From an uncultured Clostridia bacterium (GTDB lineage: Bacteria; Bacillota; Clostridia; Oscillospirales; Ruminococcaceae): a DNA stretch of 5,817 bases. Location of the stretch: the NCBI GenBank assembly GCA_946533615.1, contig CAMNBY010000068.1:1-5817 (forward strand), given 5' to 3'. The notes beneath the pieces are model-generated. The model was not told where the DNA came from, made no database searches, and was given only the letters and a program-made list of their open reading frames with translations. The number at the start of each line of letters is the position of its first letter. Position 1 is the first letter of the stretch. Shown here piece after piece: positions 1 to 5,711 of the stretch. Position numbers and translations under genes: made by a program.

Positions 1-1217
1 GAGCGAGAATGAGAGTGCGGCTCATCGACTGTGTGGGCTACATAATCCCCAGCGCTCAGGGCTACATAGAGGACGAGGCGCCGAGAATGGTGATGACGCC
101 GTGGTTCGACAGCGAGGTGCCGTTCAACATGGCGGCCGAGGTAGGAACGAGAAAGGTCATCACCGAGCACTCGACCGTCGGCCTTGTCATAACTACTGAC
201 GGCAGCATCACCGATCTTCCGCGCGAAGAATACGAGGAATGTGAGGAGCGCGTGATCTCGGAGCTGAAAGCCATCGACAAGCCGTTTGTGGTGCTGCTGA
301 ACAGCATCGAGCCCGAGGGCGATGAGGCTGTAGCACTGGCGTCAGAGCTCTCGGAAAAATACTCCGCCCCTGTGCTGCCCGTGAGCTGCATCGACCTGAC
401 GGAAAAGGACATCAGGGACATCATGGAGCAGCTGCTCTACGCCTTCCCGATCAAGGAGATAAACATCGAGATGCCCTCGTGGATAAACGCACTTGAGAAA
501 GGACACTGGCTGAAGGACGCGGTGTTCTCTGGCATTCGCAGCTGCGCAGCGCAGGCCTCGACCCTGCGGGACATTCAGGGCTTTGCTCAAAGGCTTAAAG
601 ACATCGAATACATACAGAACAGCAGCGCAGTTTCGATAGACCTTGGCAGCGGCAGCGCTCTTGTCAGAGCCGAAATGGAAAGCAGCCTGTTTTTCAGGAT
701 CATCGGCGAAGCCACAGGGCTTGACATCGAGAGTGAAAACGACCTTATGCCGCAGATACTTGAGCTTGTTAGGATGAAGAAGAAATACTCCAAGTTTGCA
801 AAGGCGCTCAGCGAGGTCGAGGAAACAGGCTACGGCATCGTGATGCCTTCTATGGATGAGCTGCGGCTCGAGGAGCCCGAGGTCATCAAGCAGGGCGGCA
901 AATACGGCGTTCGCCTTAAAGCCAGCGCCCCGTCGATACATCTGATGAAGGCGACGATAAACACCGAGGTGAGCCCCATTGTCGGTTCGGAGCGGCAGAG
1001 CGAAGAGCTGGTAATGTATATGCTTGACGAATTTCAGGAATCGCCCGAGAAGATCTGGGAGAGCAACATCTTCGGGAAATCGCTGCACGAGCTTGTGAAC
1101 GAAGGCCTTCACACAAAGCTTTCGCGCCTTGACCCGGCAGCCAAGGGAAAGCTTGCCGAGACTATCGAAAGAATGATAAACGAAGGCTGCTCGGGGCTTA
1201 TCTGTTTCATACTCTGA
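1..1217 (+). CDS. spoIVA: Stage IV sporulation protein A, 5'-truncated by the window edge
   Basis: SpoIVA is the morphogenetic ATPase that polymerises on the forespore outer surface to form the basement layer of the spore coat, anchored by SpoVM. The reading frame is open to the left edge (first full codon at base 3), so the real start is outside; the ATG at base 9 is internal. Counting from that ATG, 402 residues are visible. The Walker-B-like strand RLIDCVGY (4-11) is present, followed by GTRKVITEHSTVGLVITTDG (46-65), VLLNS (95-99), SWINALEKGHWL (157-168), the conserved GKYGVRLKASAPSIHLMK (297-314), SERQSEELV (327-335) and the hydrophobic C-terminus GLICFIL (396-402). These match Bacillus subtilis SpoIVA (492 residues, recalled from memory) nearly end to end, implying about 90 missing residues, including the Walker A P-loop. 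It is convergent with ireB and ends 21 bases before a terminator stem. Identification is firm. Confidence 0.97.
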   Translation, partial: ARMRVRLIDCVGYIIPSAQGYIEDEAPRMVMTPWFDSEVPFNMAAEVGTRKVITEHSTVGLVITTDGSITDLPREEYEECEERVISELKAIDKPFVVLLNSIEPEGDEAVALASELSEKYSAPVLPVSCIDLTEKDIRDIMEQLLYAFPIKEINIEMPSWINALEKGHWLKDAVFSGIRSCAAQASTLRDIQGFAQRLKDIEYIQNSSAVSIDLGSGSALVRAEMESSLFFRIIGEATGLDIESENDLMPQILELVRMKKKYSKFAKALSEVEETGYGIVMPSMDELRLEEPEVIKQGGKYGVRLKASAPSIHLMKATINTEVSPIVGSERQSEELVMYMLDEFQESPEKIWESNIFGKSLHELVNEGLHTKLSRLDPAAKGKLAETIERMINEGCSGLICFIL

Positions 1218-1238
1218 TATTTTTCCGTGTAGCAGCAA

Positions 1239-1282
1239 AGCAGCGGCATCTTGCAAAAGTGAGATGCCGCTGCTGTTTTTTT
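1239..1282 (+). terminator. Intrinsic terminator after spoIVA
   Basis: A perfect 13-bp stem pairs AGCAGCGGCATCT (1239-1251) with AGATGCCGCTGCT (1262-1274) around a 10-base loop. One G and a run of seven T (1276-1282) follow on the plus strand. It lies 21 bases past the spoIVA stop codon, the expected place for its rho-independent terminator. Confidence 0.95.
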
Positions 1283-1287
1283 GGCAC

Positions 1288-1319
1288 AAAAAAGCGGAAC
1301 AGGAATTATCCCGTTCCGC
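1288..1319 (-). terminator. Intrinsic terminator after ireB
   Basis: Read on the minus strand, GCGGAAC (1319-1313) pairs with GTTCCGC (1300-1294). One mismatch and two further G-C pairs follow, closing a 6-base loop (1304-1309). The stem is followed by six T on the minus strand (1293-1288). It begins 11 bases beyond the ireB stop codon. It is separate from the spoIVA terminator, with five bases between the two T/A tracts. Confidence 0.92.
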
Positions 1320-1330
1320 CTTGCAGAGCC

Positions 1331-1582
1331 TTATTTATCAATATCGAGGTAGGACTTTACAAGCTCCTGTAAAAGCTCGTCCCGATCAATATGACGTATC
1401 AGACTGCGAGCGCTGTTATAGGTGGTTATGTAAGTGGGATCCTCGGAGAGGATATAGCCCACTATCTGGTTTATCGGGTTATAGCCCTTTTCTTTCAGCG
1501 CATCATAGATCTTGGTTAGAGTCAGCTTGATCTCGTCGTTCTTATCCCGAACTACCGAAAACTCCATTGTCTGTTCGTGCAT
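1331..1582 (-). CDS. ireB: IreB family regulatory phosphoprotein (UPF0297/DUF965)
   Basis: This 83-residue protein carries the UPF0297 signature: LTLTKIYDALKEKGYNPINQ near residues 21-40, then IVGYILSEDPTYI, then SARSLIRHIDRDELLQELVKSYL. In Enterococcus faecalis IreB is a small cytoplasmic protein phosphorylated on N-terminal threonines by the PASTA kinase IreK, and it affects cell-envelope stress and cephalosporin resistance. Here Thr5 in EQTMEF aligns with one of those threonines. The ATG at 1582 was chosen because AAAAGGAG (1591-1598) sits eight bases upstream and because family members start near (E/Q)T(M/V)xF; a TTG at 1606 would add eight residues but has no good ribosome site. In Bacillus the family member lies in alaS-yrzL-yrrK-yrzB. 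Here it stands alone behind pheT, with its own promoter and terminator. The family call is firm; the signalling role is inferred. Confidence 0.95.
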   Translation of the reverse strand: MHEQTMEFSVVRDKNDEIKLTLTKIYDALKEKGYNPINQIVGYILSEDPTYITTYNSARSLIRHIDRDELLQELVKSYLDIDK

Positions 1583-1590
1583 ACGATCAA

Positions 1591-1598
1591 CTCCTTTT
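1591..1598 (-). promoter_or_regulatory. Ribosome binding site of ireB (decides the start)
   Basis: The minus strand reads AAAAGGAG followed by an eight-base spacer and then ATG at 1582. This strong Shine-Dalgarno lies inside the longer TTG-initiated frame, so it supports the shorter 83-residue product. Confidence 0.88.
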
Positions 1599-1624
1599 GC
1601 TGCCAAGTCTTTTGCTCTGTTAAT

Positions 1625-1653
1625 ATTATATACCGAAACAGGCCAAATAACAA
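1625..1653 (-). promoter_or_regulatory. Sigma-A-type promoter for ireB
   Basis: The minus strand has TTGTTA (1653-1648, four of six matches to TTGACA), a 17-base spacer and a perfect TATAAT (1630-1625). Transcription would start near 1618, giving a leader of about 35 bases before the ireB ATG. This makes ireB independently transcribed, even though it lies downstream of pheT on the same strand. Confidence 0.85.
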
Positions 1654-1677
1654 GTCTTTTACCAAAAAACAGTAGGA

Positions 1678-1709
1678 TTGCACAAAACGGTATGTTGATT
1701 TCTGTGCAA
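1678..1709. repeat. Inverted repeat between pheT and ireB promoter
   Basis: TTGCACA (1678-1684) and TGTGCAA (1703-1709) form a perfect seven-base inverted repeat separated by 18 bases. It lies 21 bases past the pheT stop and 25 bases upstream of the ireB -35 box. On the minus strand, six T (1669-1664) follow the repeat after an eight-base gap, so it might act as a weak pheT terminator. The long loop and displaced T-run make that poor by usual criteria. An operator for the ireB promoter is the alternative. Function is unresolved. Confidence 0.4.
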
Positions 1710-1729
1710 ATTTACGGACAGTTAAAAGC

Positions 1730-4141
1730 TTATCTTCTCTCTGCTCCGATCGCAGCGAGAGCCTTGACGACCTTGTCCATCGCCTTGTCTGCCTGCTCGT
1801 CCGTGAGGGTGGCGTCATTCGAGCGCATAGAGATAGAATAGGAAACGCTCTTCCTGCCTGCTTCTATCTGCTCGCCAGTATAGACGTCGAAAAGTGTTAC
1901 CTTTTCGAGGATAGAGCCGACGGCTGTGCGGATAGCTTTTTCGAGCTGAGCCACGGGAGTCTCTGCGTCACAAACAACGGAGATATCCCTTGTGGTGGCC
2001 GGGAACTTGGGCAGAGGACGGTATTTCCTGTCGCCCTCCGACCTTGCCATAAGCTCGGGAATATTGATCTTTGCGGCGTAGGCTCTTGTGCCGATGCCGT
2101 AATTCTCGCAGACAGCCGGGTGCAGCTCGCCGAAGATCGCCAGCTGCTCTCCGCCTGCGGTGATGACCGCCGCTCTTCCGGGGTGGAAGGCAGAGGCCTC
2201 GTCAAAGGCGGTGTTCTCGTTGGGGCGGGAGACCTCATAATCGGAGAGGCCTGCTCTGTCAAGGATACGCTCTACCATGCCCTTGAGGGAGAAGAAATCG
2301 AAGTCGCTCTCGGTGTCGTAAACGCCGATGCAGAGCCTTACAGGCTCATCGGGCAGGATCTCTCCCTGAACAGGGAGATACTCGTTGCCCATTTCAAATA
2401 CATAGGCCTCGGGGTTGCGGTAGCTGTAGTTCCTTGCAAGCACCTCGCATACAGAGGGCAGCAGTGTTGTCCTCATAACGCTGGTGTCCTCGCCGAGGGG
2501 ATTGGAGATAACGACCGTATTGCGCAGCTTTGAATCTGTTGGAAGGTTGATCTTGTCGAAATACTTGGGCGAGATGAAGGAGAATGTCGTGATCTCGTTA
2601 AGGCCCATTGAAAGAGCCGCCTGAGTCAGCTTTCTTTCAAACTTCTGCTTGGGGGTATACTGAGCCTGGGCAACGCCGCGGATTATAGTGTCGGGGATAT
2701 TGTTGTAGCCGTAGAGCCTTGCGACCTCCTCGGCGATGTCGGCCTTGACCTCAAGGTCAACTCTGAACCAGGGCGAGATAGCCTTGCCGTTCTCGACCTT
2801 GATGTCGAGCTTGTTGAGGTAGGCGATCATATCCTCCTCGGGAATGTCGGTGCCGAGGAAGCTGTTTATCCACTCGGCGGAGAAATCTACCGTTCTGGGG
2901 TGCTCGCACTGGTAGTTCTCGTCGATATAATTCCTGATGACCTCGCCTGCGCCAAGCTCTTCAACAAGCTGGCAGGCACGCATCAGGGCTTCGTAGCACT
3001 CGTGAGGGTCGAGGCCCTTGTCATATCTTGAGGAAGCGTCCGTGCGCATACGGAGCTTCTTGGCGGTGGTGGCGACGCTTGCGCCGTCAAAGCAGGCAGA
3101 TTCAAATACGACCGTTGTCGTATCGTCCATGATGCCGCTGTACTCGCCGCCCATTACGCCTGCAACGGCGACGGGCTTTTTGGCGTCGGCTATGACGAGC
3201 ATCTCCTCGGAGAGCTCACGCTCGATGCCGTCGAGAGTGGTGATCTTCTCGCCGGGGCGGGCATTCCTTACGTTGATCTCGCCGCCCTCGACATAGCGCA
3301 GGTCAAAGGCGTGCATGGGTCTGCCGTACTCCAGCATCACATAATTGGTGATGTCAACGAAATTATTTATCGGGCGGACGCCGCTTGCGCGGAGCCTCTC
3401 TCTCATCCACCTTGGCGAGGGGCCGATCTTTACGTTCTTTACGATCGCGCCGATGTAGCGCTTGCAGAGGTCGGTGTTGTGTATCTTGACCTTCAGGTAG
3501 TCATTAACGTCGCCGTCAACGCCCTTGTACTCGGGCTTCTTGATATTGAGCGGCAGGTCGAAGGTGGCGGAGGTCTCTCTTGCAAGGCCGATGACCGAGA
3601 GGCAGTCGGGGCGGTTGGAGGTTATCTCGAACTCAACGGTGGTGTCGTTGAAGCCGATAGCCTCTCTGATGTCCTTGCCCACTGTCTTGTCGCAGTCATC
3701 GCCGAGGATAAAGATGCCGTCCTCGATAGCGTAGGGGAAGTCGTGCAGGGTAAGACCCAGCTCTGCAAGCGAGCAGAGCATACCGTTTGAGACCACACCG
3801 CGGAGCTTGCCCTTGGTTATCTTTACCTTCTTGCCCTCGTGCAGCACCTGAGACTTGTGCTTTGCAACGGGGACATAGTCGTCCTTTCTGACGTTCTGTG
3901 CGCCCGTTACGATCTGTACGAGCTCGTCCTCGCCGACGTCCACCTGACACACAAACATATGGTCGGAATCGGGGTGAGGCACGATCTCCTTCACCTGTCC
4001 GACTACAACATTTTCAAGGTAGTCGCCCTCTGTGCCGTAGCACTCGACCTTGGAGCCCGAGAGGGTGATGCCCGAAACAAAATCCTTTATCGGCATATCG
4101 CAGTCAACATAATCTGCGAGCCATCTCATTGAAAGATCCAT
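1730..4141 (-). CDS. pheT: Phenylalanine--tRNA ligase beta subunit
   Basis: This 803-residue protein is full length for bacterial PheT (about 800), the beta chain of the cytoplasmic (alpha-beta)2 enzyme that attaches phenylalanine to tRNA-Phe. Domains in order: N-terminal MRWLADYVD (5-13); an EMAP-II-like OB-fold tRNA-binding domain (about 40-150, with VKEIVPHPDSDHMFVCQVDVG); FEITSNRPDCLS (171-182); the B3/B4 editing module (about 215-385, with NYVMLEYGRPMHAFD and VAGVMGG); the B5 domain (about 412-485, with DLEVKADIAEEVARLYGY); the catalytic-like core (about 495-690, with NPLGEDTSVMRTTLLPS); and the FDX-ACB anticodon-binding domain (about 708-803, starting RPLPKFPATTRDISVV). The start is set by GGAGG at 4151-4155, nine bases before the ATG. 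It is the third gene of pheS-orf-pheT, with 20 bases after the preceding stop. All domains appear intact, including the editing module that hydrolyses mischarged Tyr-tRNA-Phe in this family. Confidence 0.98.
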   Translation of the reverse strand: MDLSMRWLADYVDCDMPIKDFVSGITLSGSKVECYGTEGDYLENVVVGQVKEIVPHPDSDHMFVCQVDVGEDELVQIVTGAQNVRKDDYVPVAKHKSQVLHEGKKVKITKGKLRGVVSNGMLCSLAELGLTLHDFPYAIEDGIFILGDDCDKTVGKDIREAIGFNDTTVEFEITSNRPDCLSVIGLARETSATFDLPLNIKKPEYKGVDGDVNDYLKVKIHNTDLCKRYIGAIVKNVKIGPSPRWMRERLRASGVRPINNFVDITNYVMLEYGRPMHAFDLRYVEGGEINVRNARPGEKITTLDGIERELSEEMLVIADAKKPVAVAGVMGGEYSGIMDDTTTVVFESACFDGASVATTAKKLRMRTDASSRYDKGLDPHECYEALMRACQLVEELGAGEVIRNYIDENYQCEHPRTVDFSAEWINSFLGTDIPEEDMIAYLNKLDIKVENGKAISPWFRVDLEVKADIAEEVARLYGYNNIPDTIIRGVAQAQYTPKQKFERKLTQAALSMGLNEITTFSFISPKYFDKINLPTDSKLRNTVVISNPLGEDTSVMRTTLLPSVCEVLARNYSYRNPEAYVFEMGNEYLPVQGEILPDEPVRLCIGVYDTESDFDFFSLKGMVERILDRAGLSDYEVSRPNENTAFDEASAFHPGRAAVITAGGEQLAIFGELHPAVCENYGIGTRAYAAKINIPELMARSEGDRKYRPLPKFPATTRDISVVCDAETPVAQLEKAIRTAVGSILEKVTLFDVYTGEQIEAGRKSVSYSISMRSNDATLTDEQADKAMDKVVKALAAIGAERR

Positions 4142-4150
4142 TTATATTTA

Positions 4151-4155
4151 CCTCC
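4151..4155 (-). promoter_or_regulatory. Ribosome binding site of pheT
   Basis: The minus strand reads GGAGG, then a nine-base A/T-rich spacer, then the ATG at 4141. A second in-frame ATG four codons later (4129) has no comparable site, so the 4141 start is preferred. The site lies wholly in the 20-base gap after the membrane-protein gene, so pheT can initiate on its own as well as by coupling. Confidence 0.85.
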
Positions 4156-4161
4156 GTTATT

Positions 4162-4692
4162 TTATCGCTCTTCTGTGAAATCGGCCTGCGGTGCGCGTTC
4201 CTTCAGCAGGCGGCAGACTTCATTAAAGCTCTCCTCGGCGGAGCTGTTTTTGCCGCCGAATCTTGTGAGCATGATGCTTGCTGCGGAGCCTGTGACGATT
4301 ATCCGGCGCCTGCGCTTCTTTTCAGACTGGGTGCCGCTGTCCTCACAGGCGGTGATGCTGATGATGTCCTCGTAATGGGCGGTCTGTATCTTGACCGAAT
4401 CAAGCAGGGCGAGCTTTAAGAAATAATATCCCGGCTCGATGACGGTGCAGCCGCTTTCAAGCTCTGCTGCAATATCGCCCCTGTAGTTGCCCATAGTGAA
4501 GAGGCCGCGCCACTTTACCCTGACATATCTTATAAGGACAGGGATCAGCGCAAGCAGTCCTGCCGCTGTAAGTATCAGGTTAGCCAGCCCGTAGGGCAGA
4601 ACTATTCCAAGCACCAGCACAGCTCCCGAGATCACGGCAGCTATCTTGAGAAGTCTCAGTCTTCTGCCGAGGATGCGCCCCATTTCCTTCAT
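4162..4692 (-). CDS. Two-helix membrane protein of unknown function encoded between pheS and pheT
   Basis: I do not recognise this 176-residue protein with confidence. It has a basic start (R6, R10, R11, R13, K16) and two hydrophobic helices (about 16-33 and 36-55) joined by a short Pro-Tyr-Gly turn. A second basic stretch RYVRVKWR (55-62) follows, then a soluble domain of about 115 residues. The charge pattern predicts a membrane hairpin with both ends in the cytoplasm. The soluble part has alternating beta-like segments (TVIEPGYYFLKL, VKIQTAHYEDIISITACED), a KKRRRR patch (125-130), another strand (IIVTGSAASIMLTRF) and a C-terminal amphipathic helix (ESFNEVCRLLKERA). This layout resembles YcxB-like or bacterial PH-like proteins, but that is inference from pattern only. 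Its ATG overlaps the pheS TGA by one base, and GGAG (4701-4704) inside pheS is its ribosome site. pheT follows after 20 bases. A direct role in aminoacylation is not implied by the sequence. Confidence 0.85.
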   Translation of the reverse strand: MKEMGRILGRRLRLLKIAAVISGAVLVLGIVLPYGLANLILTAAGLLALIPVLIRYVRVKWRGLFTMGNYRGDIAAELESGCTVIEPGYYFLKLALLDSVKIQTAHYEDIISITACEDSGTQSEKKRRRRIIVTGSAASIMLTRFGGKNSSAEESFNEVCRLLKERAPQADFTEER

Positions 4693-5711
4693 CAGAACTG
4701 CTCCAGGAATCTCATATCGTTCTCGTAGAGCAGGCGCATATCGTTGATGTTATAGCGGCCCATAGTGATACGCTCGAGGCCGATGCCGAAAGCAAAGCCC
4801 GAATAGATCTCGGGGTCGATGCCGCAGTCGGCAAGCACCTTCGGGTGTACCATGCCTGAGCCGAGCAGCTCGACATAGCCCTCCTGCTTGCACATCGAGC
4901 AGCCCTTGCCGTGGCAGTTGAAGCACATAAGATCGACCTCTGCCGAAGGCTCGGTGTAGGGGAAGTGATGTGGACGGAGCCTGATCTTTGCCTCGTCGCC
5001 GTAAAGCCTCTTCATCAGCAGCTCAAGAGTTCCCTTGAGATCCGCCATCGTAACGCCCTTGTCAACGACAAGCCCCTCGATCTGGTGGAAGAGCGGCGAA
5101 TGCGTTGCATCAACAGCATCAGAGCGGTAAACGCGACCCGGAGAGATTATCCTTATCGGGGGCTTCATCTTCTCCATAGTTCTGATCTGGACGCTGGAGG
5201 TCTGTGTTCTCAGCAGGACGTTCTCGTTTATGTAGAAAGTATCCTGGGTGTCTCTCGCGGGGTGGTGCTTGGGCATATTCAGCGCCTCAAAGCAATAGTG
5301 GTCGGTCTCGACCTCGGGACCCTCGACGATGTCGAAGCCCATTCCGAGGAAGACGCTCTCCACCTCAGCCAGCACTGCATTGAGCGGGTGGGGTCTGCCG
5401 AGCTTCACTTCCCTGCCGGGCATGGTGACGTCAACGGTCTCGGACTTCAGCTTCTGCTCAACAAGGGCGGATTTGAGGCTCTGCTGTTTTGCCGAGATAG
5501 CTTCCTCAATGTTCTCTCTCACCTTGTTTGCAAGCTGACCGATCACAGGTCTTTCCTCGGCGGAGAGCTTGCCCATCTGCTTGAGTATCGCAGTGACCTC
5601 GCCCTTCTTGCCTAAAAACCTTACTCTGATCTCGTCGAGCAGCTTCATATCGGAAACCTTTTCAAGCTCCTGACAGGCTCGCTCTTCGATGCTCTTGAGC
5701 TGTTCCTTCAT
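4692..5711 (-). CDS. pheS: Phenylalanine--tRNA ligase alpha subunit
   Basis: This 339-residue protein is the catalytic alpha chain of PheRS, a class II synthetase in the cytoplasm. An N-terminal coiled-coil arm (about 1-85) that contacts tRNA-Phe is followed by the catalytic domain. Motif 1 lies around GFDIVEGPEVETDHYCFEAL (125-144), with HHPARDTQDTFY (149-160) after it. Motif 2 is at GRVYRSDAVDATHSPLFHQ (192-210). FPYTEPSAEVD (250-260) and GSGMVHP (284-290) lead to motif 3 at FAFGIGLERITMGRY (306-320). Four cysteines (263, 266, 271, 274; CxxC-x4-CxxC) form a probable zinc-knuckle insert, which as I recall also occurs in many other bacterial PheS. The ATG at 5711 was chosen because GGAGG sits seven bases upstream; a GTG at 5753 would add 14 atypical residues. 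It is the first gene of the pheS-orf-pheT operon. Confidence 0.98.
   Translation of the reverse strand: MKEQLKSIEERACQELEKVSDMKLLDEIRVRFLGKKGEVTAILKQMGKLSAEERPVIGQLANKVRENIEEAISAKQQSLKSALVEQKLKSETVDVTMPGREVKLGRPHPLNAVLAEVESVFLGMGFDIVEGPEVETDHYCFEALNMPKHHPARDTQDTFYINENVLLRTQTSSVQIRTMEKMKPPIRIISPGRVYRSDAVDATHSPLFHQIEGLVVDKGVTMADLKGTLELLMKRLYGDEAKIRLRPHHFPYTEPSAEVDLMCFNCHGKGCSMCKQEGYVELLGSGMVHPKVLADCGIDPEIYSGFAFGIGLERITMGRYNINDMRLLYENDMRFLEQF
4701..4704 (-). promoter_or_regulatory. Ribosome binding site of the intervening membrane gene
   Basis: GGAG on the minus strand lies within the last codons of pheS, eight bases before the ATG at 4692. Combined with the TGATG stop/start overlap, this indicates translational coupling to pheS. 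A later ATG at 4683 has AAGGA only two bases upstream, which is too close, so the first ATG is favoured. Confidence 0.65.

Noticed and set aside
342..1289. Minus-strand open frame of 315 codons opposite spoIVA
   Set aside because: It lies entirely antisense to a clearly conserved SpoIVA frame, shows no recognisable domain, runs through the spoIVA terminator and looks like a by-product of GC-biased codons.
1583..1606. TTG start extending IreB by eight residues
   Set aside because: The AAAAGGAG site lies within this extension and is well placed for the ATG at 1582; family members start close to that ATG.
3311..3790. Plus-strand open frame of 159 codons opposite pheT
   Set aside because: It is a shadow of the conserved PheT frame, with no recognisable domain.
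4840..4930. Four-cysteine insert in PheS (CxxC-x4-CxxC) as a novelty
   Set aside because: As I recall, this zinc-knuckle-like insert occurs in many bacterial PheS proteins, so it is annotated but not treated as new.
4911..5615. Plus-strand open frame of 234 codons opposite pheS
   Set aside because: It is antisense to the catalytic and N-terminal region of PheS, with low-complexity Leu/Val/His-rich composition and no family resemblance.
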